Positions 1 to 7,672 of a stretch of DNA of 64,000 bases are shown one piece after another. Every line of letters starts with the position of its first letter. Positions within the stretch are counted from its first letter, which is position 1. Made by a program: the position numbers and the translations under genes. The DNA is from Halobacillus locisalis (GTDB taxonomy: Bacteria; Bacillota; Bacilli; Bacillales; Halobacillaceae), in contig NZ_JACEFG010000003.1 in NCBI RefSeq assembly GCF_013694105.1, positions 620,001 through 684,000 on the forward strand, given 5' to 3'. Below the pieces are notes generated by a model. That model ran no database searches and had not been told where the DNA came from. It worked only from the letters and a program-made list of their open reading frames with translations.

Positions 1-248
1 TATTCAGCATCTTCGACAGGCTCTCCGCCTTGGGTCACGGTAGCTTGAATCGTCGTTTCTTCTTCAACAGGTAGAGGGTCGCTTTCGAATGTGACTTCTA
101 CAACCGGGATTTCAGGTGCTTGTTCCTCAGAGCTCTCTTCTGTCCCTTCGGATCCTTGAGTCGTTTCTTGTTCATTGGACGACGTGCCACAAGCTGTTGC
201 GATGACACTCACCAGTAATATAAAGGATAATATCAATAATTTCTTCAT
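1..248 (-). CDS. YtkA/FixH-like lipoprotein, partial (C-terminus outside window)
   Basis: The gene starts at an ATG at 248, preceded on the minus strand by AAAGGAG, and runs off the left edge. The N-terminus is a lipoprotein signal: Met-Lys-Lys, a hydrophobic stretch, then a lipobox ending ATAC, so the protein should be anchored on the outer face of the membrane. A Glu/Ser/Gln-rich linker follows, then a beta-strand segment beginning VEVTFESDPLPVEEE, which resembles the start of YtkA-like domains (small Ig-like folds often linked to copper or cytochrome assembly). The domain is incomplete here, so the assignment is tentative. The catalase gene lies upstream on the same strand about 190 bp away. 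Confidence 0.65.
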   Translation of the reverse strand, partial: MKKLLILSFILLVSVIATACGTSSNEQETTQGSEGTEESSEEQAPEIPVVEVTFESDPLPVEEETTIQATVTQGGEPVEDAE

Positions 249-439
249 ATCGGTAATGCTCCTTTCAGCTCTACTTTGTAGAATAACATGTTCATCGTAT
301 CCATTTCAGGCTAAGTTTAGACAATCTGATGACAACTTGTATAAGTAGCTATCGTTTAAAAAGTGTGAGCGGATCATTTTAAATTGAAAAGAGAACAGTT
401 CCAGGTGCTCATAGACCCTGATACCGTCCTCGTGGATTT

Positions 440-1330
440 CTATAGGTTTTCCATCAATTTCTTGGCGATTCGTTCGTAATCATCCCTGTCAATCCCAGGA
501 GCAAACTCTTCTGGAATATCATCTAAGTCAGGGATGGGCGCTCCTTTCGGTGTCCCTTGTATCACTTGAAGAGGTTGACCGTTCTCCGGGTTGGTCCCTT
601 TCCAAATCTTATTGATATCTTGATAATCCGTGTCGCTCCACGTGTACAATATGTTATCTAAGCCTTGATCCAAGTAAGGGCGGGCATAATCGAACTTGGA
701 GTTATCCAAATCTGGTACGGGCAGCATTTTTTTCACATCTACACCAGTGGCGATTTCAAGAGCTTTTGCATAAGCAAGGGCGTGCGTTCCTCCTCTGACA
801 AGCAAGTAACCAATCATTTCACGAGCGGTCGGATGATCGGTCATTTCATACACACGCATCTTATGTGTTCGCGCACCTAACTCAAGGAAGAAGTTGTGTA
901 AAAGATCGAGTACCAGGTTTCCGCTATTGAACACATTATCTCCGGTCCATGGATTACCCATGGAATCATAGGGGAGGGCCGTTTGGGCAGAAGCAATGAA
1001 CTGGTAGGTATCGCGTTTGTTCAGACCGTTTTGCATAGGTGTTATATCCGGGTCGCCAGTGAAAGTGACGCCTCTAGTCAGAAGGTTGATGGAGTTGTTC
1101 ACAAGTTCAACATGACCGAATTCTTCAGCCGTTATACTAGCTACGAGGTCATAAAAAGGACGGAATTTCTTTTTGTTACGAAAACCGAATGATTGATACA
1201 TGTAATTATTCAAAGTAGACATTTCACCAAATTTACCGCCGAGTAATTGTTGTACGGCTGCAGCGGCATTGGCATCCCCATGTTCAGGAATCGTCAGCGC
1301 AATTTGCATGCGATCCAGTCGTTTAAACAT
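440..1330 (-). CDS. Manganese catalase (non-haem)
   Basis: This is a 296-residue dimanganese catalase that disproportionates hydrogen peroxide in the cytoplasm; related bacilli also have spore-associated members (CotJC/YdbD types). The four-helix-bundle ligands of the family are all visible: Glu36 in GKFGEMS, Glu70 and His73 in EEFGHVE, Glu150 in FLELGAR and His183 in GGTHALAY. The C-terminal tail is Asp/Glu-rich. The length is normal for the family and the protein looks complete. It starts 11 bp after the stop of a DUF2642 gene on the same strand, so the two probably form an operon. It might be vegetative or sporulation-linked; the sequence does not decide. Confidence 0.93.
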   Translation of the reverse strand: MFKRLDRMQIALTIPEHGDANAAAAVQQLLGGKFGEMSTLNNYMYQSFGFRNKKKFRPFYDLVASITAEEFGHVELVNNSINLLTRGVTFTGDPDITPMQNGLNKRDTYQFIASAQTALPYDSMGNPWTGDNVFNSGNLVLDLLHNFFLELGARTHKMRVYEMTDHPTAREMIGYLLVRGGTHALAYAKALEIATGVDVKKMLPVPDLDNSKFDYARPYLDQGLDNILYTWSDTDYQDINKIWKGTNPENGQPLQVIQGTPKGAPIPDLDDIPEEFAPGIDRDDYERIAKKLMENL

Positions 1331-1341
1331 AGCATTCTCCT

Positions 1342-1569
1342 TTAGCGTTGGTCAGGATGGACCCATACGATTTGTTGAGTACGAACAAAAAATGGAGTTT
1401 CACTCACTTCTACAACAACATGATCAGGCATTACGTTTTTTAGAAGACCACGCACTGATCCTTGCGTGGTTTGCACGACGATCGAAGTCCCTTGGATAGA
1501 CAGCAGAGTCTGATACACGTAAGGATCGATCGCGGAGTTCATAGAGACATTTTGAGAATGGGAGTTCAT
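1342..1569 (-). CDS. DUF2642 family small protein (YuzF-like)
   Basis: A 75-residue soluble protein with an Sm-like/SH3-like pattern of short beta strands: a segment around LLSIQGTSIVVQTTQGSVRG, then a strand around HVVVEV and a final TPFFVRTQQIVWVHP. DUF2642 proteins are common in Bacillaceae and are often sporulation or coat associated, but no biochemical role is established. The ATG at 1569 has GGAG nine bases upstream; a second Met at residue 9 is possible but lacks a site. It precedes the catalase gene by 11 bp and is probably co-transcribed. Confidence 0.75.
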   Translation of the reverse strand: MNSHSQNVSMNSAIDPYVYQTLLSIQGTSIVVQTTQGSVRGLLKNVMPDHVVVEVSETPFFVRTQQIVWVHPDQR

Positions 1570-1730
1570 GCAGTCAGCTCCTTCACGGGTTGTCTTTTTG
1601 ATATATATGTCAGGGGTGTGAAAATAAACGTTGTCCCAATGAGAAAAGTGTATCCTTTGTCCGGTGAGTAGTTGAGTCTACCTTACGTCAATGAGGTCAT
1701 GAAGCAATATCTGCTGACTTTACAAAGATA

Positions 1731-1760
1731 AAAAAAGCCAAGTGACATCACGTCACTTGG
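1731..1760 (-). terminator. Intrinsic terminator of bshB2
   Basis: A nine-base stem CCAAGTGAC/GTCACTTGG with a short loop is followed on the minus strand by seven T residues. The stem overlaps the last codons and stop of bshB2. Confidence 0.85.
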
Positions 1761-2434
1761 TCGTTATTCCAATCATACGTATAGAAACGCTCGTTGGTAA
1801 CCCATTTTAAAGCTTCAGGATCATTCGCCTGAATACCTTGTTCCAGCATTTCAAGCATTCTGGCAGTCTGCGAAATATGGGCGCGCATCGCATTTAATTT
1901 GTCTTCTTGAACGTCACGAATATCGTTGACGACATCCGGTTCACCTAGGTTTTCTTCTGTATTGTTGGCAAAAGCAACAGCGTGGAAAGTAGGACGCTCG
2001 CCTTCATCAATGTCACGAAGTGCTCGTACGACAGCTCTTGCTGTTGCTTCGTGGTCAGGGTGAACCGCGTAGCCAGGGTAAAAACTGATGACGAGAGAAG
2101 GGTCTACGTCTTCAATGAGTCCTTGGATCATGTTTTTCATGTCCATATCATCCTCGAACTCAAGCGTTTTATCACGAAGTCCCATCATTCTTAAATCCGT
2201 TACTCCCATCGCTTCTGCTGCTTTTTTCAATTCCTCTTGTCGTATATCTGGAAGGGTCTCGCGGTTGGCGAATTGAGGTTTCCCCAAGTTCCTTCCCATT
2301 TCACCGAGGGTCAAGCAAGCATAGGTGACCGGCGTTCCTTGTTTTATATATGAGGTGATTGTACCCGAAACACCAAAAGCCTCGTCATCAGGGTGTGGAA
2401 AAATGACGAGGACTTGACGTTGTTGTTCAATCAT
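1748..2434 (-). CDS. bshB2: Bacillithiol biosynthesis deacetylase BshB2 (PIG-L/LmbE family)
   Basis: This zinc hydrolase of the PIG-L family deacetylates GlcNAc-malate in bacillithiol synthesis or cleaves bacillithiol conjugates. The family motif FPHPDDEAFGVSG (zinc-binding HPDDE) is near the N-terminus. The second metal-site region is GYAVHPDHEATARAV, with an HPDH signature. I chose the ATG at 2434 because AAGGAG lies eight bases before it; the reading frame stays open 15 codons further upstream but without a ribosome site. The B. subtilis partner gene yojF, usually adjacent, is not beside it here. The protein is 228 residues, typical of BshB2. Confidence 0.88.
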   Translation of the reverse strand: MIEQQRQVLVIFPHPDDEAFGVSGTITSYIKQGTPVTYACLTLGEMGRNLGKPQFANRETLPDIRQEELKKAAEAMGVTDLRMMGLRDKTLEFEDDMDMKNMIQGLIEDVDPSLVISFYPGYAVHPDHEATARAVVRALRDIDEGERPTFHAVAFANNTEENLGEPDVVNDIRDVQEDKLNAMRAHISQTARMLEMLEQGIQANDPEALKWVTNERFYTYDWNNDQVT

Positions 2435-2506
2435 TGCCTTCACTCCTTCAACATCATAGTCTATTCTATTATCCCACATTGGGGACTTGTTTTAACAATC
2501 ATATGA

Positions 2507-3496
2507 TTAAGAAGCGGTGAGGAAGGACTGTAGGTCTTCTTTATCTCCAAATAGGATCAAAATATCTCCTTCAGAGATACTTTCCTCCTTCGAAGGGTTA
2601 CTGATAAAGCAATCGTCCCGTTGGATTCCAAGAAGAGTTACACCATAATCTTCTCGCCAATTGATTTCATTTGTCCTCTGATCAACATAAGGACTAATTT
2701 CACCGACATGGTATTCTTCGAATTGATATCGATTCGATTCGGCGTGAATGATGGAATCTACATAACGCATGCTTACCGGTTTGATCAAAGATAAAGCCAT
2801 CCGTCGGCCGCCTAGATTGGATGGATTGACTACTTCATCAGCGCCAGCACGTTTTAATTTATCTTCTGATTCGGCATTCTCCGCACGGGAGATCACCTTC
2901 AGATCTGGGTTGATTCCTTTTGCTGATAAGGTGATAAAGACATTTGTTGAGTCATTTGAGGTGGTAGCGACTAACCCATGGGCACGGCTCACACCCGCCT
3001 CTTCTAGCACTTCATTCTGTTTGGCATCTCCTAATAGATATGTAGCATCTTCGGGAATGCGATGCGTGTTCCCTTCGTGTGACTCGATAATGACAATGTC
3101 ATAGTTGTGGTTGCGTAATTCCTCCAAGACTTGTTCGCCTACTTGTTCATATCCACATATGATGTAATGGTTCTCCATTTTTTTGATACGTTTCATTCTC
3201 TTTTTTCGCTCCCATTTTTTTGATAGTCGTCCTTCAATCATAGACGCAGCCAGGTACGTTAACATGTAAGTTGTAAACCCCATAGCTATTGGGATTAGTA
3301 TAAGGGCAAATATTTTTCCACTTGTATGTTTTGGAACTAAATCTCCATAGCCGACCGCGAGTATAGAAACGACGGTCATCCATAGACTGTCGAAAAATGT
3401 AATTTTCTCAATAAACATGAATCCGAAGGTAATGATTAAAATGAGTAAAAATACGATGCCTGTGAATTGGTATAGTTGTTTGTGGTTTTGGTACAT
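2507..3496 (-). CDS. TrkA/RCK-domain potassium channel (YugO/MthK type)
   Basis: A two-TM potassium channel subunit with a cytoplasmic regulatory domain. TM1 is about residues 11-30 and the pore helix and filter are residues 40-52, with AVGYGDL in place of the usual TVGYGD. TM2 is about 62-85. A Lys/Arg-rich linker leads to an RCK-N Rossmann domain starting YIICGYEQVGEQV near 111; the glycine loop reads G-x-x-x-x-G. An RCK-C domain occupies about 250-329. B. subtilis YugO has this architecture and supports potassium efflux and biofilm signalling. The start at 3496 has AAGGAGAAGAG upstream. No terminator is evident downstream. Confidence 0.9.
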   Translation of the reverse strand: MYQNHKQLYQFTGIVFLLILIITFGFMFIEKITFFDSLWMTVVSILAVGYGDLVPKHTSGKIFALILIPIAMGFTTYMLTYLAASMIEGRLSKKWERKKRMKRIKKMENHYIICGYEQVGEQVLEELRNHNYDIVIIESHEGNTHRIPEDATYLLGDAKQNEVLEEAGVSRAHGLVATTSNDSTNVFITLSAKGINPDLKVISRAENAESEDKLKRAGADEVVNPSNLGGRRMALSLIKPVSMRYVDSIIHAESNRYQFEEYHVGEISPYVDQRTNEINWREDYGVTLLGIQRDDCFISNPSKEESISEGDILILFGDKEDLQSFLTAS

Positions 3497-3576
3497 TTCT
3501 CTTCTCCTTGTGTGTAGATGGTCCTACTGAATTACCCTTTTTCATCAGGATAAAACGGAATATGAATGAATTGTAG

Positions 3577-3605
3577 TTGACATTCTTAGAGAAACACTAT
3601 AAATT
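3577..3605 (+). promoter_or_regulatory. Sigma-A-type promoter of the MutS2-homologue leader
   Basis: A perfect -35 TTGACA at 3577-3582 and a TAAATT -10 at 3600-3605 are separated by 17 bp. This places a transcript start near 3612, almost 390 nt before the coding region. Confidence 0.65.
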
Positions 3606-3663
3606 AAAATCGGAATACTATTTGTTCCGTCACTGAGAATCCTTTTATCGAGGAGAATGGTTT

Positions 3664-3687
3664 ATGAGTGTGGTCGTTCTTAACTAA
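3664..3687 (+). CDS. Putative leader peptide, 7 codons (MSVVVLN)
   Basis: An ATG at 3664 follows GAGGAG with eight-base spacing and is closed by TAA at 3685. The encoded peptide is Met-Ser-Val-Val-Val-Leu-Asn. The ORF coincides with the 5' strand of two mutually exclusive leader helices, so a ribosome translating or stalling on it would change the fold. Two weaker short ORFs follow (3702-3725, MILLLKP; 3732-3770, MCKKHVCFVMDL) but lack clear ribosome sites. Confidence 0.45.
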   Translation: MSVVVLN

Positions 3688-3818
3688 TCCACCAATTGGA
3701 TATGATCTTGTTATTAAAGCCTTGAAAAAAGATGTGCAAGAAGCACGTCTGTTTCGTGATGGATTTGTAACAAGAACAGTTAAGAACGAGCATAAGCGTA
3801 GCTATAACGACCATACAA

Positions 3819-3852
3819 GGCTATGACTGGCTTTTTCAGTCATAGCTTTTTT
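3819..3852 (+). terminator. Leader terminator 1
   Basis: A perfect 10-bp stem GCTATGACTG/CAGTCATAGC with a 7-nt loop is followed by TTTTTT. It lies about 130 nt after the leader ORF and 145 nt before the gene it should attenuate. Confidence 0.8.
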
Positions 3853-3929
3853 CGTCTAGGAAATGTAAAATTGGCACAGTCCATATCTCTGACCTAGGCA
3901 ATTTATGTGTCCAGTGACGGAACACGTAC

Positions 3930-3968
3930 GTCGCGATCAGCTTATCAAAGCTTTTCGCGACTTTTTTT
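3930..3968 (+). terminator. Leader terminator 2
   Basis: The stem GTCGCGA/TCGCGAC with an inner AGCTT/AAGCT stem is followed by seven T residues. It ends only 29 nt before the start codon of the MutS2 homologue, so it can only work as an attenuator of that gene. Confidence 0.75.
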
Positions 3969-3997
3969 ATACAAAAACGGAGAGGAAGAGTAACAAA

Positions 3998-5914
3998 TTG
4001 AATAACCGAACATTTCAAACGTTAGAGTTCAACGATATTTTAGAAAAAGTCAGCGAGTATGCTTTAACAAATCAAGCTAAACAGACAATTCGTGAGTTAC
4101 ACCCCATTCGAGATCGTAAACAGCTGGAGCGTTGGCGTGAGGAAGTTTCAGAAGCGGCAGCCATCTTGAATGTGAGCGGCAATATCCCGATTCATACGCT
4201 TCAAGATGTCTCTCTTATGATCGATCAAGGGAACAAAGGGTTGTACATTCGTCCACAACAATTCGCAAGCCTGCTTTCATTTCTGGATCACTGTACGAAG
4301 TTGAAGCGATTTATGAATGATAAAGAAATCATTGCACCAACGATCCATTTATATGCTTCATCAATTGCGGATTTAAGTGCGCTTGAACAAGAAATCATCA
4401 GCACAATCCGGCACGGGCAAGTCGACGATCACGCTTCTAAGGAACTTGTGAAAATCCGTAAGCAAATCGCGACCAAAGAGGATCGTCGGAAGGAACGTCT
4501 CGAAGCACTTTCGAAGAAGTACCGTACGTATATGCAAGAGTCTCACCCTGTTATGAAAAATGGCCGCTATACGTTGCCAATAAAGCGCGAGAACCGTAGC
4601 AAATTGAAGGGAAGCATCGTTGATCAGTCTGCTTCAGGCGCTACCGTTTTTATTGAACCTGAACAAATGAACCAAGTACAAGAGGAAATTCAATTACTGA
4701 AAATGAGCGAAGAACAAGAGGTAGAGCAGATTCTATACAGGCTGACGGCTGAAGTGTTGAATCAGGAGCACGCCATTCATATTGCCATAGAAACGATGCA
4801 TCATTACGACCTGCTTTTTGCAAAGGCCAAATATAGTCGTTCGATACAGGGCAGGGCGCCTATTTTCTCAGAGGGTTTCACAATCGACTTGAAGGAGGCG
4901 CGCCACCCGTTGTTAGGTGAAGCGGCGGTTCCTCTATCGATCCGTATGGGGGAGAGTGAGCAAGCTTTATTGATTACGGGTCCGAACACAGGAGGGAAAA
5001 CCGTCACCTTGAAGACGGTTGGACTACTGAGCTTGATGGCCCAGTCAGGAGTTCCAATACCCGCAAATGAAGGGAGCGAGCTTCCGATTTTTCAACACAT
5101 CCTTGTTGATATCGGAGATGGACAGAGCATTAACGAGAATTTGAGTACTTTCAGTTCGCGGCTTGTTAACTTGATTCGTATCTTACGAGAAGCAAATGAT
5201 CACTCACTGTTACTATTGGATGAAATCGGTTCAGGTACAGATCCTCGTGAAGGAATGGGACTTGCGACAGCTATTCTCAATCAATTGGCAGAGAAAGGAT
5301 CGACTATTCTCGCAACGACACACTACGGTGAAATGAAAGAATATGCGGACAGGAAATCAGGTTTTATCAACGGCGCTATGGAATTCGATGTAGAAACTCT
5401 GAAGCCGACCTATCAATTGCACTTAGGCTCATCTGGGAAAAGCCAGGCCTTCGGCATCGCTCACAAGTTAGGACTCCATCCAAAGATTTTGCAACACGCC
5501 TACGGGATTTCTTATAACGAAGAAAAGGATTTTGTATTGGATGATCGCCTGCTAGCAGAGGAAGACTACCGGCGACAAGTTGCAAGAAATCGTTACGGAA
5601 GAAAGAAAGTCGTGGCAAAAGCTGAAAAAGGATCCCCCAAATTCAAGATGGGGGATAACGTGAAGATTCCGTCAGAGGAAGAGCTTGGTATTATCTATAC
5701 AGGTCCTGATTCACGTGGAAACTACCGCGTTCAAGTGAAGGGAGAGAAGAGGACCTACAATCACAAACGACTGACTTTGTATATACCAGCCGAAGAGCTA
5801 TATCCAGAAGACTATGATTTTGATATCATTTTCAAATCGAAGGAATACCGTAAATTGAATAAGCAACTAGATAAAAAACATGTGGAAGGTCAGACATTAG
5901 AAGATGAAGAATAA
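3998..5914 (+). CDS. MutS2-family ATPase lacking the SMR domain
   Basis: A 638-residue MutS2-like protein. The N-terminal core/lever region with coiled coils is followed by the ABC ATPase: Walker A GPNTGGKT near residue 328, Walker B LLLLDEIGSGTD near 404-415, and the TTHYGEMK switch region. The C-terminus carries a KOW-like segment (FKMGDNVKIP...GNYRVQV) and a charged tail, but no SMR nuclease-like domain, so it is about 150 residues shorter than canonical MutS2. B. subtilis MutS2 binds collided ribosomes and splits stalled ones; whether this paralogue does so is an inference. The TTG at 3998 has AGGAAG nine bases upstream; the frame extends upstream through terminator 2, making an earlier start unlikely. 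Confidence 0.82.
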   Translation: MNNRTFQTLEFNDILEKVSEYALTNQAKQTIRELHPIRDRKQLERWREEVSEAAAILNVSGNIPIHTLQDVSLMIDQGNKGLYIRPQQFASLLSFLDHCTKLKRFMNDKEIIAPTIHLYASSIADLSALEQEIISTIRHGQVDDHASKELVKIRKQIATKEDRRKERLEALSKKYRTYMQESHPVMKNGRYTLPIKRENRSKLKGSIVDQSASGATVFIEPEQMNQVQEEIQLLKMSEEQEVEQILYRLTAEVLNQEHAIHIAIETMHHYDLLFAKAKYSRSIQGRAPIFSEGFTIDLKEARHPLLGEAAVPLSIRMGESEQALLITGPNTGGKTVTLKTVGLLSLMAQSGVPIPANEGSELPIFQHILVDIGDGQSINENLSTFSSRLVNLIRILREANDHSLLLLDEIGSGTDPREGMGLATAILNQLAEKGSTILATTHYGEMKEYADRKSGFINGAMEFDVETLKPTYQLHLGSSGKSQAFGIAHKLGLHPKILQHAYGISYNEEKDFVLDDRLLAEEDYRRQVARNRYGRKKVVAKAEKGSPKFKMGDNVKIPSEEELGIIYTGPDSRGNYRVQVKGEKRTYNHKRLTLYIPAEELYPEDYDFDIIFKSKEYRKLNKQLDKKHVEGQTLEDEE

Positions 5915-6003
5915 CGATGCTCTTGAAATGAAGTATATCTTTATGGCGGTTCATTCTGTCGTGATATGATGAAGGTAACCTTATTAAAGGAGTGACCCTC
6001 ATC

Positions 6004-6684
6004 ATGAGTAAACGATTCAAATGGGGAATAGGTGTAATCTTGCTCGTTGTGGTAGGCGTATTCGTTGTACCTGAAGCTTACGCATATTTTACAAAAAGAA
6101 ACTATGAGAGTGAAGCCATTACGGAAGTTCCAGAAGGATATGAAGTGGCAACACTCGCCGGGGGCTGCTTCTGGTGTATGGAGCCACCCTTTGAAAAGTT
6201 AGAGGGAGTAAAAGAGGTCGTTTCTGGTTATACCGGTGGAGACATGGAAAACCCGACCTATGAAGAAGTATCCTCTGGACAAACCGAACATATTGAATCG
6301 GTTCAAGTCTACTATGACCCTGAAGTGATCAGTTACGAAGAAATTCTGGACGTGTTTTGGCGCCAAATTAATCCAACAGATGATGAAGGACAATTCATAG
6401 ACCGCGGCTATCAATATACAACAGCTATTTTCTATCATAATCAAGAACAGAAAACGACTGCTGAACAATCAAAACTGACTATAGCAGAATCAGAGAGATT
6501 CGATGGAGAAATTGTTACGCCCATACGAGAAGTTCAAACCTTCTACAGAGCTGAGGAATACCATCAAGATTATTATAAGAAAAATGAATTCCGTTACGAT
6601 TACTATCGTGGTAACTCCGGAAGAGATGACTATTTAGAGAAGGTATGGGGAGACGAGCGTGAACTGGATCTCCCTAGAAAATAA
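6004..6684 (+). CDS. msrA: Membrane-anchored peptide methionine sulfoxide reductase A
   Basis: MsrA reduces methionine-S-sulfoxide in oxidised proteins. The catalytic motif GGCFWCMEPPFEKLEGV sits near residue 55, with the nucleophilic Cys in GCFW, and the family blocks GYTGG and YHQDYY are present. An N-terminal segment (WGIGVILLVVVGVFVVPEAYAY) acts as a membrane anchor or uncleaved signal, so the domain probably faces the outside, where it could repair envelope proteins. No MsrB domain is fused. I chose ATG 6004, eleven bases after AAAGGAG; the in-frame GTG at 5992 overlaps that site. It is monocistronic, ending at a strong terminator. Confidence 0.9.
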   Translation: MSKRFKWGIGVILLVVVGVFVVPEAYAYFTKRNYESEAITEVPEGYEVATLAGGCFWCMEPPFEKLEGVKEVVSGYTGGDMENPTYEEVSSGQTEHIESVQVYYDPEVISYEEILDVFWRQINPTDDEGQFIDRGYQYTTAIFYHNQEQKTTAEQSKLTIAESERFDGEIVTPIREVQTFYRAEEYHQDYYKKNEFRYDYYRGNSGRDDYLEKVWGDERELDLPRK

Positions 6685-6693
6685 AAGCTTAGA

Positions 6694-6724
6694 ACAACCC
6701 CCTTACATGCCGTAAGGGGGTTGT
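6694..6724. terminator. Terminator between msrA and the 39-aa ORF
   Basis: A 13-bp perfect stem ACAACCCCCTTAC/GTAAGGGGGTTGT separates two convergent genes. The downstream T-rich tract is better on the plus strand. Confidence 0.7.
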
Positions 6725-6735
6725 GTTTGGTTTGT

Positions 6736-6855
6736 TTAATATTGTTCCGTTTCTTGTGGGATGGAAGGATTGGCATCCGTATCCATTTCGGAATAACCGA
6801 CGTAGCCAAACGTAGCAACAATTAACAAAAGAACAGCAAACAAAAATTTCCTCAT
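6736..6855 (-). CDS. Small membrane/secreted peptide, 39 aa
   Basis: The ATG at 6855 has GGAGG ten bases upstream and the ORF closes with TAA at 6736. The product starts MRKFLFAVLLLIVATFGYVG, a single N-terminal hydrophobic helix, followed by a short polar acidic tail ending QETEQY. It is convergent with msrA and shares its terminator. I do not recognise a family. The clear ribosome site and membrane-peptide composition support it as a real gene. Confidence 0.6.
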   Translation of the reverse strand: MRKFLFAVLLLIVATFGYVGYSEMDTDANPSIPQETEQY

Positions 6856-6996
6856 TTCTTATGTGCCTCCAATATTCCAAAAACCGAAGTGCTGCTTACA
6901 CAAGTCGACACCACTCTCGCGGAAAATGTCGACTTATAGGATTTTCCTTTTTTATTGTACTCATTTTTTTCCTTCAATTCAAGGTAATAATCAGAA

Positions 6997-7311
6997 TTAT
7001 GAAACGAGTTTTAACCCAACGACTCCTGAAATAATACATAGAATAAATAATAGTTTTTTAACGTTAAATCCCTCTTTAAAGAAAAGGATACCAATGAGTA
7101 CTGTACCGGCTGAGCCGATTCCTGTCCATATTCCATATGCCGTACCAACAGGAAGGTCTGTTAAGGATAAGGACAGAAAGTAAAAACTCACACCTCCGGC
7201 CATCATCGCAAGTATAGTAGGAAGTCGTTTTTTAAAGCCGTTCGATAGCTTAAGGAAAAGCATCGCCGTCATTTCACCCATTCCAGCAATAATTAAAAAG
7301 ATCCAAGCCAT
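6997..7311 (-). CDS. yvdR: SMR-family efflux subunit (YvdR-like)
   Basis: A 104-residue four-TM small multidrug resistance protein. It has the family Glu in TM1 (GMGEMTAM) and the segment GTAYGIWTGIGSAGTVLIG in TM3. It starts two bases after its partner subunit, so translation is probably coupled and the pair probably forms an antiparallel heterodimer driven by proton exchange. Gene order regulator-SMR-SMR matches B. subtilis yvdTSR. Substrates (cationic compounds, guanidinium or others) cannot be deduced. No guanidine riboswitch is present; control appears to be by the TetR repressor. Confidence 0.88.
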   Translation of the reverse strand: MAWIFLIIAGMGEMTAMLFLKLSNGFKKRLPTILAMMAGGVSFYFLSLSLTDLPVGTAYGIWTGIGSAGTVLIGILFFKEGFNVKKLLFILCIISGVVGLKLVS

Positions 7312-7313
7312 TG

Positions 7314-7661
7314 TTACACCTCCGATTGTTCGACTTGTTGTTCAGAGCCATCGGTCAGTTTCAAACCGATAATTCCCACGATTAATAGCCCAATAAAAAA
7401 GACTTTCCCGACGTTTGCACTGTCGCCAAGAAATGTCATTCCGATAATCGCTGTACCCGCTGCGCCTATTCCTGTAAAAACGGCATACCCAGTACCGACT
7501 TCAATCTCACGTATTGCTTTAGTGAAGAATAAAAAGCTTACCAAAATAAAAATAATGGTGATGACAGAGATCAATGGTTTCGTAAATCCGTCTGATAGCT
7601 TCAATCCTACAGCCCAACCTATTTCAAATAGTGACCCTAAAAGTAAATAAATCCATGCCAT
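7314..7661 (-). CDS. yvdS: SMR-family efflux subunit (YvdS-like)
   Basis: A 115-residue four-TM SMR protein with the TM1 motif GSLFEIGWAVGLKLSDG, containing the essential Glu, and TM3 GTGYAVFTGIGAAGTAIIG. A hydrophilic tail (GSEQQVEQ) distinguishes it from its partner. The ATG at 7661 is preceded by AGGAGGGG; the frame is open upstream only inside the regulator gene. It begins 11 bp after the TetR gene, so the three genes form one operon. Confidence 0.88.
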   Translation of the reverse strand: MAWIYLLLGSLFEIGWAVGLKLSDGFTKPLISVITIIFILVSFLFFTKAIREIEVGTGYAVFTGIGAAGTAIIGMTFLGDSANVGKVFFIGLLIVGIIGLKLTDGSEQQVEQSEV

Positions 7662-7672
7662 TGGATCCCCTC

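Larger units (their letters stand above)
3612..3997 (+). promoter_or_regulatory. Long structured leader with two intrinsic terminators (candidate attenuator)
   Basis: The leader contains a 7-codon ORF (3664-3687) whose sequence has two competing downstream partners: 3674-3684 with 3779-3789 (11 bp), and 3668-3678 with 3806-3816 (11 bp with one wobble). Inside the first pairing lie 3705-3712 with 3767-3774 and a hairpin AGATGTGC/GCACGTCT at about 3730-3750. The extreme 5' end (3623-3635, TGTTCCGTCACTG) is perfectly complementary over 13 nt to 3912-3924. Two terminators end at 3852 and 3968. I do not recognise a known riboswitch class. The layout resembles ribosome-mediated attenuators of antibiotic-resistance ABC-F and erm genes; that comparison is an inference. 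Confidence 0.6.

Noticed and set aside
3905-3998. An upstream start for the MutS2 homologue at 3905
   Set aside because: It would translate through terminator 2 and has no ribosome site; TTG 3998 has AGGAAG at proper spacing.
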